This document shows, piece by piece, positions 10,020 to 18,097 of a DNA stretch of 56,878 nt. The notes below the pieces were generated by a model that ran no database searches, had not been told where the DNA came from, and worked only from the letters and a program-made list of their open reading frames with translations. The DNA comes from Arcicella aurantiaca. GTDB lineage: Bacteria; Bacteroidota; Bacteroidia; Cytophagales; Spirosomataceae. The position numbers and the translations under genes were made by a program. The stretch is taken from positions 1 to 56,878 of the forward strand of contig NZ_QGGO01000037.1 of the NCBI RefSeq assembly GCF_003148625.1, read 5' to 3'. How positions within the stretch are numbered: position 1 is the stretch's first letter; every line of letters starts with the position of its first letter.

Positions 10020-10471
10020 AAAATATTGCGTACTTTATTTTAATATTTTTTCTGTACTCTTGTAATGAGACAGTTAATTATGACAAATTAATAGAAGAAC
10101 AGGCTATTAGTTTTGGAAAATCTCAGCTAAATGAATTTAATGCAGATACAATCAATTTAGTTATTGAAACCAAAAAAAGATTAGGAGATAGTTTAGAAGT
10201 AACGTATTCTATGATTAAATTTTTGAAAAAAGAGTTTGAACCTTATGTTTATAAGTTTCAAAATGCTGATAGATTAAGAATTATGTACTTGTCTTTTGAA
10301 AAACAAAATTCAAGTATATATATTAATCAATATAATGATACCAATAGGTCATTGAGAGATTATTACCCCAAACGACAGATATTTTTAAAAGGTAATATTG
10401 TTAAAGAAGAGATTCCTAATTGGGAAACTATTGAGTGGTTTAAACTTCAACCACCCAGTCCGCATAAATAA
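10016..10471 (+). CDS. Putative immunity lipoprotein for the RHS tip
   Basis: A 151-residue protein whose start overlaps the RHS stop codon by four bases (ATGA), which implies translational coupling. It begins MKNIAYFILIFFLYSC, a short hydrophobic signal ending in a lipobox-like LYSC, so it is probably a lipoprotein anchored in the envelope. The rest is soluble, with many lysine, aspartate and asparagine residues. Position directly behind the toxin tip is the normal place for the cognate immunity gene. I do not recognise the family. Confidence 0.65.
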   Translation: MKNIAYFILIFFLYSCNETVNYDKLIEEQAISFGKSQLNEFNADTINLVIETKKRLGDSLEVTYSMIKFLKKEFEPYVYKFQNADRLRIMYLSFEKQNSSIYINQYNDTNRSLRDYYPKRQIFLKGNIVKEEIPNWETIEWFKLQPPSPHK

Positions 10472-10472
10472 T

Positions 10473-11041
10473 TTTAGGTGGTGCAGGTACGTTATTATCA
10501 GGTGGTGTTTGGTGGTAGTTTTTGGGATGAAGCAAGAAATGGATTGATTGTGAGTGGTCTGAATCATTTAGCTCATAGTGAAAATGATGAAGAAGACATC
10601 CATTTATTGGAATTACTTGGTGCTAAAAATAGAGAACCTTACACTGGTTTTTTGGGTAATATAGAGTATTATTGGACTGGTGGAAAAGAAAATGGATTAC
10701 AATATGGTAAAGATAGAGGCATAGTTGGTATCTCTCCTATTGGTGGAGATACACCAGGAGTTTCACCTGCTGGAAAAATTCTCAAATATGGAAAATACCT
10801 TAGTAAAAGTGATTTTAGAGGATTAAAATCTCATTATCGACAAATTATAGAACACAGCACTAAGTTACGACAGTACATGAAAGACCCTTATAAATTTGAC
10901 AATTTAGGAATTTTAGCTAAAAATGCTTCAAACCCTACTGTTATTCGTAGAATTATTAGTACAAGAGTTAATCATTTAAAACACGAAATAAAAACATTTA
11001 GTGATAATATAGATAAAATTTTAACGAGAAACGGTTTTTAA
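10473..11041 (+). CDS. Orphan RHS toxin tip (displaced C-terminal module)
   Basis: The first 30 or so codons repeat the end of the RHS hydrophobic stretch. GGSFWDEARNGLIVSGLNHL here matches GGNFWDGARDGLIVSGLNHL in the full gene, and bases 10474-10510 align with the earlier LGGVGQLLAGG segment. The alignment then breaks with a short deletion and frame change. There is no signal peptide, and the ATG at 10478 lies within the homology arm, so it is probably silent unless recombined onto the RHS gene. The tip after residue 40 is soluble, rich in His, Lys and Arg, and contains SHYRQIIEH. I do not recognise its fold. The next gene is its likely immunity partner. Confidence 0.7.
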
Positions 11042-11043
11042 TT

Positions 11044-11340
11044 ATGAACATAACATTCAATAATGTAAAAGAATATTCAGAATTTATTTTTGAATATTTA
11101 ACAAATAACTACGGAGATTTGAAAATAGAAATTGAAGATGATTTTTGTTGGTTTATTCAAAAGGAAGAATTTTTAGATATTTCAAAAGAGCCTGTTAATT
11201 GTACGTTAGCATCAATATATGATTCAATAGAGCATTTAAATAATTTTAGAAATAAGTCTGATTCTAATGTCCCTACTGCATACTCTTTAAAGATGTTAAG
11301 TTTGCTTTTGAGGTATTTGTCGGAAAAAGCATCCATATAA
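11044..11340 (+). CDS. Putative immunity protein for the orphan tip
   Basis: A small acidic 98-residue soluble protein starting two bases after the stop of the orphan tip. An acidic small protein next to a basic toxin module is the usual immunity arrangement. The family is not recognised. It could still protect the cell against kin that carry the corresponding tip in active position, which would explain why the gene stays intact. Confidence 0.55.
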   Translation: MNITFNNVKEYSEFIFEYLTNNYGDLKIEIEDDFCWFIQKEEFLDISKEPVNCTLASIYDSIEHLNNFRNKSDSNVPTAYSLKMLSLLLRYLSEKASI

Positions 11341-11345
11341 TTTTA

Positions 11346-11429
11346 CGGTAGCACCACGAGGGAATATTTTTAGATGCACATAATGATTGGGTTGAATTAA
11401 GCAAGCCCTTTTTAAATAGAAAACCTTAA
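11346..11429 (+). pseudogene. C-terminal stub of a lost toxin tip
   Basis: Between two immunity-like genes, one frame reads HHEGIFLDAHNDWVELSKPF followed by six more residues and a stop at 11427. Another frame of the upstream bases reads VAPRGNIF. There is no start codon. This looks like the last ~25 residues of a toxin module whose body was deleted. It sits exactly where the toxin cognate to the next gene would end. Confidence 0.5.
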
Positions 11430-11442
11430 ACCAAAAATTCGG

Positions 11443-11910
11443 ATGAAGAAACTGATAATTATTTTCATCGTAATACTTGTAATACTGTCATTCTATAAAT
11501 TAGGTAAAGTGTTTAGCTCAGGGTCATATCCTTATTCAGAAATATTTGAAGTAAATATGTCTGATTCATCATTAATTAAAAAAGTTGAAATTTTTAAACA
11601 AAAGAATCCTACTTTTAATGCTCCATCAGTAACCGAATTAACAGATAATAATTCTGTTACTGGCAATAGATATATTTGTTATTTTTATTATAAAGAAGAA
11701 AATCAAATTATTCTTACTTGGATAAAGGCAATTGATGAAAAACAGACTCAATTTGCTATTGTAAGTATAAATGATGGTCTTGAATTAGGTAAATGGAAAG
11801 AACTAAATAAAGATTATGACTATTTTGAAACTATAAAAGAGCGTGAAAAATTTGAAAAAAGAATTCTACAACCTATGCAAATTTCTTTTAAAAGAAAATC
11901 ATTTTTTTAG
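11443..11910 (+). CDS. Membrane-anchored putative immunity protein
   Basis: A 155-residue protein with one N-terminal hydrophobic helix (LIIIFIVILVILSFYKLG) and an outside domain of mixed charged and aromatic residues. The helix looks more like an anchor than a cleaved signal. It follows the toxin stub at 11346-11429, so it is probably the surviving immunity gene of that lost tip. The family is not recognised. Confidence 0.5.
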   Translation: MKKLIIIFIVILVILSFYKLGKVFSSGSYPYSEIFEVNMSDSSLIKKVEIFKQKNPTFNAPSVTELTDNNSVTGNRYICYFYYKEENQIILTWIKAIDEKQTQFAIVSINDGLELGKWKELNKDYDYFETIKEREKFEKRILQPMQISFKRKSFF

Positions 11911-11978
11911 CCTATCGTGCAGGACAAAAATGAAAAGCTCTTCCAAAAGATGATATTAAAGAAGCTTTTGACGATTAA
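11910..11978 (+). pseudogene. C-terminal stub of a second lost toxin tip
   Basis: In one frame the bases read AYRAGQK, a TGA stop, then KALPKDDIKEAFDD and a TAA. The ending resembles the final residues of tip modules, and the in-frame stop indicates decay. It lies between two immunity-like genes, repeating the stub-then-immunity pattern seen at 11346. Confidence 0.45.
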
Positions 11979-12003
11979 TTGGGAAAACCTAAAAAATAAG
12001 CAA

Positions 12004-12522
12004 ATGGGAAATAAAACAATTATTCAAGAAAAAGAACTTTTATCAAGTCCAGAAACTGTTTTAAACATTATTCAAACAATTGAGAAAGAGAAGGAAAATC
12101 ATATAAACATTTTAATTGAGTTGTTTAGAACAACTCCAAGCGGTCAAAATAAAAATGATGTTGTTTTATTACTCTCGGAATATGAAGTAGAAGATTTTGT
12201 TTCTATGGTAATTGATGAGATAAAAAAAAATATCAATGGAAGAGATATTGGAACACTAATATATTCATTAAATGGAAAATTTTTGAGAGAGAGTGTCTAT
12301 GATTTGATAGTCATTCTATGCTCATTAAAAACAAAATATGACAATTTTGAGGCACTTGAAATGATAAAACTTGTATTAGAAGAAAATAATGAACTTTTTT
12401 CTAAAAAGGTTATGAGTAAAGCTATAAAAAAAGTGAATCAAAAAATTGCGATAACCAATGAAAAAGAAGATTCATATAAATATCTAAAATGGTGTTTAAT
12501 ATGGCTTAATTCAAGAGCTTAA
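12004..12522 (+). CDS. Imm30-like immunity protein
   Basis: A 172-residue protein, predicted largely helical. The ATG at 12004 is chosen because the bases before it belong to the toxin stub. The segment NGRDIGTLIYSLNGKFLRE and the following leucine-rich helices resemble the Imm30 immunity family, which has a HEAT-like arrangement; this is a motif-level judgement. It is probably the retained partner of the decayed tip at 11910-11978. No toxin body remains nearby. Confidence 0.5.
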   Translation: MGNKTIIQEKELLSSPETVLNIIQTIEKEKENHINILIELFRTTPSGQNKNDVVLLLSEYEVEDFVSMVIDEIKKNINGRDIGTLIYSLNGKFLRESVYDLIVILCSLKTKYDNFEALEMIKLVLEENNELFSKKVMSKAIKKVNQKIAITNEKEDSYKYLKWCLIWLNSRA

Positions 12523-12658
12523 TTCGCCTTTTTTGTGTGTACTCGGTTTAAGCTGTTTTCATTTTTTAAAACTTGTTTACTTGTTCGGTAGAACCTCGCC
12601 GTCCAGTGGCATGGTGTCTTTACCTGCCATCTGACGAAAACAATATTTATCACTTAAA

Positions 12659-12784
12659 ATGAACAAATTGTATGATAACAAATTGTCTGAAATTTATTCT
12701 TATGAAGATTTAGACGTTGAGAATGAGTTTTTTATTGGAAGAGAACTTGAAACTTTAGAAGGTAGCATTTGGTATAATAGGTGA
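12659..12784 (+). CDS. Short ORF, probable immunity-gene fragment
   Basis: A 41-residue acidic ORF beginning MNKLYDNKLSEIYSYEDLD and ending in TGA. It lies at the end of the tip/immunity store. The acidity and position suggest the N-terminal remnant of another immunity gene. It may not be expressed. The surrounding 12523-12833 stretch has no other gene. Confidence 0.3.
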   Translation: MNKLYDNKLSEIYSYEDLDVENEFFIGRELETLEGSIWYNR

Positions 12785-12833
12785 AATTATAGGAGTGATA
12801 TGACAAAATCTAAATGAGATAACATTTCTTAAA

Positions 12834-12889
12834 AATCGACAGTTTATTAAGGAATTAAAGATAGTAACTGTCTTAATAAATTGTCGATT
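12834..12889. repeat. Palindrome with 17-bp arms (element P3)
   Basis: AATCGACAGTTTATTAA (12834-12850) pairs with TTAATAAATTGTCGATT (12873-12889), with one G-T pair. It lies at the border between the RHS locus and the next single-gene unit, just 25 bases before that gene. It has no T tract and could be a module boundary or an operator. Confidence 0.6.
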
Positions 12890-12913
12890 CTTTTAAATTC
12901 AAACATCCAAAAC

Positions 12914-14083
12914 ATGAAATACGCAAAAACACTTTTTACATCTTTATTCCTATTTTTCACAATTATCGGGTACTCTCAAACTGAAAAACACCTGATTGGT
13001 ATTGAAAAACTAATCAATAAAACTGAAAGTTTAGATTTCAAAAGAGATTTTTATGTCAAAGGAATTTGGGATAATCGTTTGTTCAAAGACAATATTGGGT
13101 TTGTTCAAAAAGGTTTGGGCAATAGAAAAGTTGTGGCAGATTTTGAAGACAATATTAGTTCTGTTTTACTGGATTACTTTTCCCAAGAATATCCAGCGAA
13201 GATTGACCAACAAACTCCAATCGAAATGGTTGTTCAAAATTTTTGGATAAGTGAAGCCACAGGAGCATTATCAGAAACTGGTCGTGCTGATATGACAGTT
13301 GTATTTTGTCAAAAAAATGAGAAAGGAGATTTTAATGCCTTGTTTACCTTTCAAGATTTTATTGAAACTGGCGGAATGGACGTAACCGCAGGGCATCCAA
13401 AACGTATCCGTCAACTCTTGAATAAAGCTTTTATTGAATTTCAAAAATCTGATTGGAAATATTTGAAACAACCAGAACTATTCCATTTTCAACGATTGGA
13501 CTCCACAAATAACATTTTGTCGGCGACAATTAAAAGGAAAGGGGGATACAGAACTTTTCAAGAGTTTTTCAATAATACACCAACCGATACCGCAACGGTT
13601 TTTATTGTTGAACCAATTGATGAAAATAGAGTCAATATTTTAGACCCTAACAAATCGGCAAGACGTTTAAGACTATATGGCTACTCTGATGGGGAAAATA
13701 TCTACATAAATTCCAACAATTATTCCTATGACCAAAGCCATTACGCCAAAATTCATACCTTGGGACGATATTCGTTAGTAAAAGATAAAACGTTTTCTGT
13801 TCTGACATCCTCTATAATGACATCTGCTTTTGGCTTGTTAGGCTATCTTGCTTCAACAGGTATGAAAAATAAAATGGAGGCTATTATTGATACTAAAACA
13901 GGTTTGTCAATGCCACTAACTTATGATGTGTTGAAAAGCCTTTTAGCTCCTTATCCGCAATATAGTAAATCGTATGAGATTGCCTATCAACATGGTAATC
14001 GAAGTACAGAATTAATGAAAACTTTTATCAATGAATTGAATAAAGAATATGATATTTCTATCGGGAAAAGAGCGAGAGAATAA
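12914..14083 (+). CDS. Secreted protein of unknown function
   Basis: A 389-residue protein. The ATG at 12914 starts a clear signal peptide (MKYAKTLFTSLFLFFTIIGY, then SQ), so export to the periplasm or surface is likely. The mature part is mixed alpha/beta, with a second hydrophobic stretch near residues 300-325 (SVLTSSIMTSAFGLLGYLAS) that could be a membrane segment. I recognise no family. It stands alone between palindromes P3 and P4, like a single-gene cassette. Confidence 0.65.
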   Translation: MKYAKTLFTSLFLFFTIIGYSQTEKHLIGIEKLINKTESLDFKRDFYVKGIWDNRLFKDNIGFVQKGLGNRKVVADFEDNISSVLLDYFSQEYPAKIDQQTPIEMVVQNFWISEATGALSETGRADMTVVFCQKNEKGDFNALFTFQDFIETGGMDVTAGHPKRIRQLLNKAFIEFQKSDWKYLKQPELFHFQRLDSTNNILSATIKRKGGYRTFQEFFNNTPTDTATVFIVEPIDENRVNILDPNKSARRLRLYGYSDGENIYINSNNYSYDQSHYAKIHTLGRYSLVKDKTFSVLTSSIMTSAFGLLGYLASTGMKNKMEAIIDTKTGLSMPLTYDVLKSLLAPYPQYSKSYEIAYQHGNRSTELMKTFINELNKEYDISIGKRARE

Positions 14084-14086
14084 GAA

Positions 14087-14173
14087 ATGTATTACTTGCT
14101 GAAAGCAATGCCAATAGACGATGAAAAGAACATTTTGAAAATAACTTATAAGATAATCAGAGAGCATCAATAG
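14087..14173 (+). CDS. Very short ORF, doubtful
   Basis: A 28-residue reading frame (MYYLLKAMPIDDEKNIL, then 11 more residues) starts three bases after the previous stop. It could be a translated relic of a longer protein. Nothing else supports it. Confidence 0.2.
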   Translation: MYYLLKAMPIDDEKNILKITYKIIREHQ

Positions 14174-14186
14174 TTCGTAAAAAGTT

Positions 14187-14250
14187 AAATCCTTGCAAAA
14201 GTCCTTGTTGCTATGGCGGTGGCAAATTAAGGATTATTTTGCAAGGATTT
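14187..14250. repeat. Palindrome with perfect 14-bp arms (element P4)
   Basis: AAATCCTTGCAAAA (14187-14200) pairs exactly with TTTTGCAAGGATTT (14237-14250), and an inner pair TCCTT/AAGGA (14202-14206 and 14229-14233) extends the stem. It closes the single-gene unit that starts after P3. Confidence 0.65.
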
Positions 14251-14401
14251 GATTAAAGCGATTCAAAGGTTTCACGCTCAAATGTATGATAAAAGTAGAA
14301 TAAAGTCAAAGTTTGCGTAAAATATTTTATTAAATAATAACATGGAGAAATAATTATTCAGAAATATTAAAGATAAATAGGTGTAGAACAAATAATTAAG
14401 A

Positions 14402-14440
14402 TTGCCCAAATGGATTCCGTTTGGGCAACTTTTTTGTTTT
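14402..14440 (+). terminator. Rho-independent terminator without an adjacent gene
   Basis: TTGCCCAAA (14402-14410) and TTTGGGCAA (14420-14428) form a strong stem followed by CTTTTTTG. No coding sequence ends just before it; the nearest real stop is 319 bases upstream. It may end readthrough from the secreted-protein gene or a small RNA. Confidence 0.7.
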
Positions 14441-15058
14441 AGACTTTTATTTTGCATACCATATTGATTTAATATTGCTTATCAATATTTTAGGGAGCAT
14501 AGTTTACTTCTTTAGTGGGGGATAAGTCTCTATTCGATTTTAATATTTTATAATACTCATTGTGGTAAATATTAAATATAATTTGATTTTTGTAACAACA
14601 ATATAAAATTTGCAAACATGATTAATGTAGTCTTTTGAATATTGGCTTTAATTTGGATACGATTTTATAAAACCTCTCATTTTTATGGAACGCTTTAATT
14701 GGGAGTTACGACTTTTGAGGTGTAATTAAAATTGGTAAATCAAGAATCAGAATCAAGAATCAGAATCAAGAATCAAGAATCAGAACCAAGAACCAAGAAC
14801 TAAGAATCAAGAACCAAGAATCAGAACCAAGAACTAAGAATCAAGAACCAGAACCAAGAATCAATGAACCAAGGACGAATTCAATGATTCTACAAAATCC
14901 GAATCTTCAAAATAATGTAGTTGAAATTTTGTACTTAAAATATACGAATGGAATACTAATTAGGAATCTCCTAATAATAAGATTTGGGAAGATATAGGCA
15001 CATAAAGTTTGCGGAGAAACAAGTTTATCCAATCCTCTGAAATCCTAAAAAACAAAAA
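14441..15058. other. Non-coding AT-rich region
   Basis: No gene is visible. The stretch holds the simple repeat described separately (14741-14873) and otherwise random-looking AT-rich DNA. It probably separates the secreted-protein unit from the IS110 element. Confidence 0.5.
14741..14873. repeat. Degenerate short tandem repeat (CAAGAATCAGAA type)
   Basis: About 130 bases are built from alternating 6- and 7-base units of the form AGAATC, AAGAATC, AGAACC and AAGAACC, with a few ACTAAG variants. The unit purity falls toward the right end. Such simple repeats arise by slippage and may vary between isolates. Confidence 0.85.
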
Positions 15059-15083
15059 AGCAGGTGAAACCCTGCTCTTCTAA
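15059..15083 (-). terminator. Hairpin with T tract on the minus strand
   Basis: AGCAGG (15059-15064) and CCTGCT (15071-15076) form a stem. Read on the minus strand the stem is followed by a run of six T. It lies near the left end of the IS110 element and could block transcription leaving the element or entering the region to the left. Confidence 0.45.
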
Positions 15084-15094
15084 ATATCTTCAAG

Positions 15095-15310
15095 TCGAAT
15101 GACAAGCCATAAAAAAAATTAACTAAGCCGACAGCTACCAGAGGTGTTAAGTTCATCGCATGGCTTGCAGCCACGAGGAATGCTCATATCTTTGAATTGT
15201 AAATATTTTCATAGTTTTATTAAAAAAAAGGAGTACGGAAGTAACCTGGTCATCGAAAGAAAACATGCTTTGCAATGTTCAAACTAAGGAAAGGCTTCCG
15301 TGCTTTATTC
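15095..15310 (+). ncRNA. Candidate bridge RNA of the IS110 element
   Basis: Two long-range stems lie upstream of the recombinase. CAAGCCAT (15103-15110) pairs exactly with ATGGCTTG (15160-15167), and ACGGAAG (15235-15241) pairs exactly with CTTCCGT (15295-15301). The second encloses a smaller hairpin AACAT/ATGTT (15262-15279). IS110-type elements are known to encode a bridge RNA in the non-coding end next to the recombinase, with two internal-loop hairpins that bind target and donor DNA. The two stems here fit that plan. The exact RNA ends and guide loops are not determined. Confidence 0.55.
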
Positions 15311-15430
15311 TACTTAGCTTCAATAGTACTTAAGCACATTTTAAATAATATGATGCTGTATAATATATGAGTAAAAGCAGTATAGAATATTCTCTTTTTT
15401 TTTAAATCTCAAAAATTAATCTCAAAATAT

Positions 15431-16495
15431 ATGGCAAAGTATGCAGTAGGATTGGATATTTCTTCAAAAAAAATCAATGCCTGTTTGTCGTTTATTGACG
15501 ATGTACAAATGGTGAAAGTAATTAGTTCTAAAGTTATTAACAACACAAAAAAAGGTTTTGAAGAGTTAATCGTTTGGATTAAAAAACACAAAAAAGATGA
15601 AAAATATCAGTTGATCATTGGCATGGAGGCTACTGGTGTTTATTATGAAGAATGTGCTTACTATCTATTTGAGCAAAACTTTTCAGTGGTTGTCGTATTG
15701 CCAAACAAGGCAAAAAAATACATGCAAGCAATGGGTGTTAAATCAAAAAATGATATAATTGACGCCAAATCATTAGCCCAAATGTTTGCTGAAAGACATT
15801 TTAAACTTTGGCAGCCTATGGGTAAGTTTTTTTACATATTGCGGTCCATGACACGGCATCAGGAAGCTCTTAAAAGTATAAAAAATGTTTTTAGCAATCA
15901 GCTACATGCCTTAAAAAGAGGTGTTTATGTTGACAAAACGATTGTTAAACAAATACAAAAGCAAATAGATTTGACTGATAAACAGATTACAGCAATTGAA
16001 GCAAAAATAAGTTTGCATATCAAATCTGACCCAGAAGTTGAAAAGAAAGTAACAAATATTGCATTTATAAAAGGAGTTGGAATATTAACCATAGCAGTAT
16101 TGATTGCAGAAACAAATGGATTTATTTTATTTGAAAATGCGAGTCAATTAGTCAGTTATGCCGGTTACGATGTAGTTGAAAATCAATCTGGGAAACACAC
16201 AGGTAAAACGAGGATTTCAAAAAAAGGGAATAGTCACATCAGGCGAATCTTGCACTTGCCTGCTTTCTGTGTAGTAAGGAATAAAGTAGCACCATTTGAA
16301 AATTTATACAAACGAACATTTGAAAACCATAAAGTAAAAATGAAAAGCTATGTAGCAGTTCAAAAGAAGTTATTGGTCATTATCTATGCACTATGGAAAA
16401 ATGAAGTGGAATTTGAAAAAGATTTCTTAAAGACGAATACAAGAGAAGTCAAACTGGATTTTCCTTCTCTTGTTAACTTGTCTTTGGCAAGTTAA
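15431..16495 (+). CDS. IS110-family DEDD recombinase (transposase)
   Basis: 354 residues, normal for the family. The N-terminal RuvC-like domain has the acidic set D9 (VGLDIS), E66 (GMEATG), and D108 and D111 (KNDIIDAKSLA). The C-terminal Transposase_20 domain has a helix-hairpin-like IKGVGILTIAVLIAETNG, then SYAGYD and NQSGKHTGK, which include candidate catalytic serines, followed by RISKKGNSHIRRIL. These recombinases cut and join DNA under the guidance of a bridge RNA. The frame is intact with all recognised catalytic residues, so the element may be active. The longer non-coding flank is upstream, as in the IS110 rather than the IS1111 group. Confidence 0.93.
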   Translation: MAKYAVGLDISSKKINACLSFIDDVQMVKVISSKVINNTKKGFEELIVWIKKHKKDEKYQLIIGMEATGVYYEECAYYLFEQNFSVVVVLPNKAKKYMQAMGVKSKNDIIDAKSLAQMFAERHFKLWQPMGKFFYILRSMTRHQEALKSIKNVFSNQLHALKRGVYVDKTIVKQIQKQIDLTDKQITAIEAKISLHIKSDPEVEKKVTNIAFIKGVGILTIAVLIAETNGFILFENASQLVSYAGYDVVENQSGKHTGKTRISKKGNSHIRRILHLPAFCVVRNKVAPFENLYKRTFENHKVKMKSYVAVQKKLLVIIYALWKNEVEFEKDFLKTNTREVKLDFPSLVNLSLAS

Positions 16496-16652
16496 CAAAC
16501 GATAAATGATGCCAGACTGACTGGCATTACACAAGGTAGAATACTATCGAAGCATCGTAGTATATCTCCTTTCTATTAAGGTAAAATTAAAGAAAATAAT
16601 TTAAAAGTTGCTTGTTATTTATTATAGTACCTTAGTTATTGTGCGTTCGCTT

Positions 16653-17921
16653 TTATTTCTTTTGCTTCGGTTTAAAGTTCAAATTCATAGTAAATTTTCT
16701 TGCCGTTGTGTCGTCCATTTTTGTAAATGTCCAATTAGGAACGGAACTAAAATGTTTGAAAAATTGCCAATACTTTTTGTAATCTTCTACGTTTGTAAAA
16801 TCAATATTGTCCTTACTTGATTTTGGTATGACAAATGCAAAAGTCAAAAAAGTAAATCTAAATTCTGCAACGGCAAAAGGCAATTCAAAGTCATCTGATT
16901 TCCTAATGTATACAATAAGTTTAGGATGGTAAGAAAATAAATAATAAGACGTTAGCATTGCAACTTTTGGTAAATTGTCAAAACTTACGTCTCCATTTAT
17001 CCATTTTATTGTTTCGCCAAAATGTTCTATAAGGGTCTTGTCAATTACACTTAATGCGTATTTAGAAAGAGTCCTGTATATATTTTGTGCAGTAAGTTCT
17101 TGAGATGTTTCTAATTTAACTTTGAAGTCGTCTCTCTCAGAATCATTTACCTCTTCGTCAGTCAAATATTGTTTAATTTCAATTGTGCCATTATTCTCCA
17201 TTTCAAAATTTTTGCCTTTCAATTTGGGAACGCCACTTTTACCTCGAATTCCAAAAACATTTCTGTAAAGATTCAAGTATAGAATAAGGTCATTTTCTAT
17301 ACCTATACCAAATTTTTCATTACAAGAATCACATTCGTCATTAGTAATTATTTTTTTGTTTCCTAAAGCTTCTGAAATTGAATGTGCAACTTTTTTAAAT
17401 TTAACTTCTTCTGAACCTCTATTGCAAAATCTGCAAATTCGTTTTGATTTGTCTGTTTCTCCAATTTTATTTCTTGTGTTTTCATCAAAAGCAAACATTT
17501 CATATTTATCTCTTAACGCTCCAAACGAGTCGTCAATTTGATTGGTTAGTGTTTCATAATCTTCATTCTTTTCGTTCGCTGATAGAAAGTTATAAAATTG
17601 GAAAATTTGGTCTTTTGAAATTTCAGAATTGGGAAAAAAGAAAAAATATTCATCGTCCTTTAAGTCTTTAAAGTATGAATTTATTTGTTGTATTTTGGGT
17701 TCACTTGTCTTATACTTTTGAATAACTAAATCAATTTTGTTTTTTAAGTCTGTTGTGTTTTGTTGTAGAGATTCAATATTTACTTTAAAGTTTTCATAGT
17801 CAATATCCTTGGCAAAAACCATAATAAAGTCATAGATTATTTCATCAATTTCATTGTCTGACTTTATTTCAATGTCAAGACTTCTGGATAAGGCTAAAAA
17901 TATTATTCTAAAATTGTTCAT
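16653..17921 (-). CDS. HNH_5-type endonuclease-like protein
   Basis: 422 residues from the ATG at 17921; codons before it read like translated spacer. The central zinc-type HNH motif is CRFC (163-166), AHSISEALGN (His180) and CDSCNEKFG (Cys197, Cys200), which matches the HNH_5 pattern. The N-terminal ~150 residues are helical and charged, and the C-terminal half is an unassigned alpha/beta region. HNH_5 proteins are common in defence islands, so a nuclease role is likely but not shown. It is downstream of the HEPN gene on the same strand, separated by 176 bases that hold palindrome P5. Confidence 0.7.
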   Translation of the reverse strand: MNNFRIIFLALSRSLDIEIKSDNEIDEIIYDFIMVFAKDIDYENFKVNIESLQQNTTDLKNKIDLVIQKYKTSEPKIQQINSYFKDLKDDEYFFFFPNSEISKDQIFQFYNFLSANEKNEDYETLTNQIDDSFGALRDKYEMFAFDENTRNKIGETDKSKRICRFCNRGSEEVKFKKVAHSISEALGNKKIITNDECDSCNEKFGIGIENDLILYLNLYRNVFGIRGKSGVPKLKGKNFEMENNGTIEIKQYLTDEEVNDSERDDFKVKLETSQELTAQNIYRTLSKYALSVIDKTLIEHFGETIKWINGDVSFDNLPKVAMLTSYYLFSYHPKLIVYIRKSDDFELPFAVAEFRFTFLTFAFVIPKSSKDNIDFTNVEDYKKYWQFFKHFSSVPNWTFTKMDDTTARKFTMNLNFKPKQKK

Positions 17922-17955
17922 AGTCTGTCTGTGTAAAGTGATGCACAACGGAAAA

Positions 17956-18075
17956 ATGTTTGCGAAGGGCGGGATTAAATAGCACTTCCCTTGCCCTACG
18001 CACAAAGTTTATAGAAAGTACAAAAGCCTAAATTAGGCACATTTGCCCGCCTTTTCGCAAACATAATGTTAGCGG
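17956..18075. repeat. Long imperfect palindrome with GTTAGCGG edge (element P5)
   Basis: ATGTTTGCGAAGGGCGGG (17956-17973) pairs with CCCGCCTTTTCGCAAACAT (18046-18064), with a few mismatches. Inside is a second palindrome GCCTAAATTAGGC. Just outside the right arm is GTTAGCGG (18068-18075), and its reverse complement CCGCTAAC occurs at 18934-18941. The pair brackets the HEPN/tRNA-like unit. The size (about 110 bases) and nested stems recall integron attC sites, but the strict attC core boxes are not all present. Confidence 0.6.
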
Positions 18076-18097
18076 TTTGGCTTTTATTTCGCACTTT

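Larger units (their letters stand above)
15084..16590 (+). mobile_element. IS110-family insertion sequence (ends approximate)
   Basis: The unit comprises about 350 bases of structured non-coding DNA, the DEDD recombinase gene (15431-16495) and a ~100-base right flank with two small hairpins, TGCCAG/CTGGCA near 16511 and ATACTATCG/CATCGTAGTAT near 16540. IS110 elements lack terminal inverted repeats and usually make no clear target duplication, so the exact ends cannot be read from one copy. It lies between a non-coding region and the HNH gene and has not visibly broken a gene. Confidence 0.7.
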
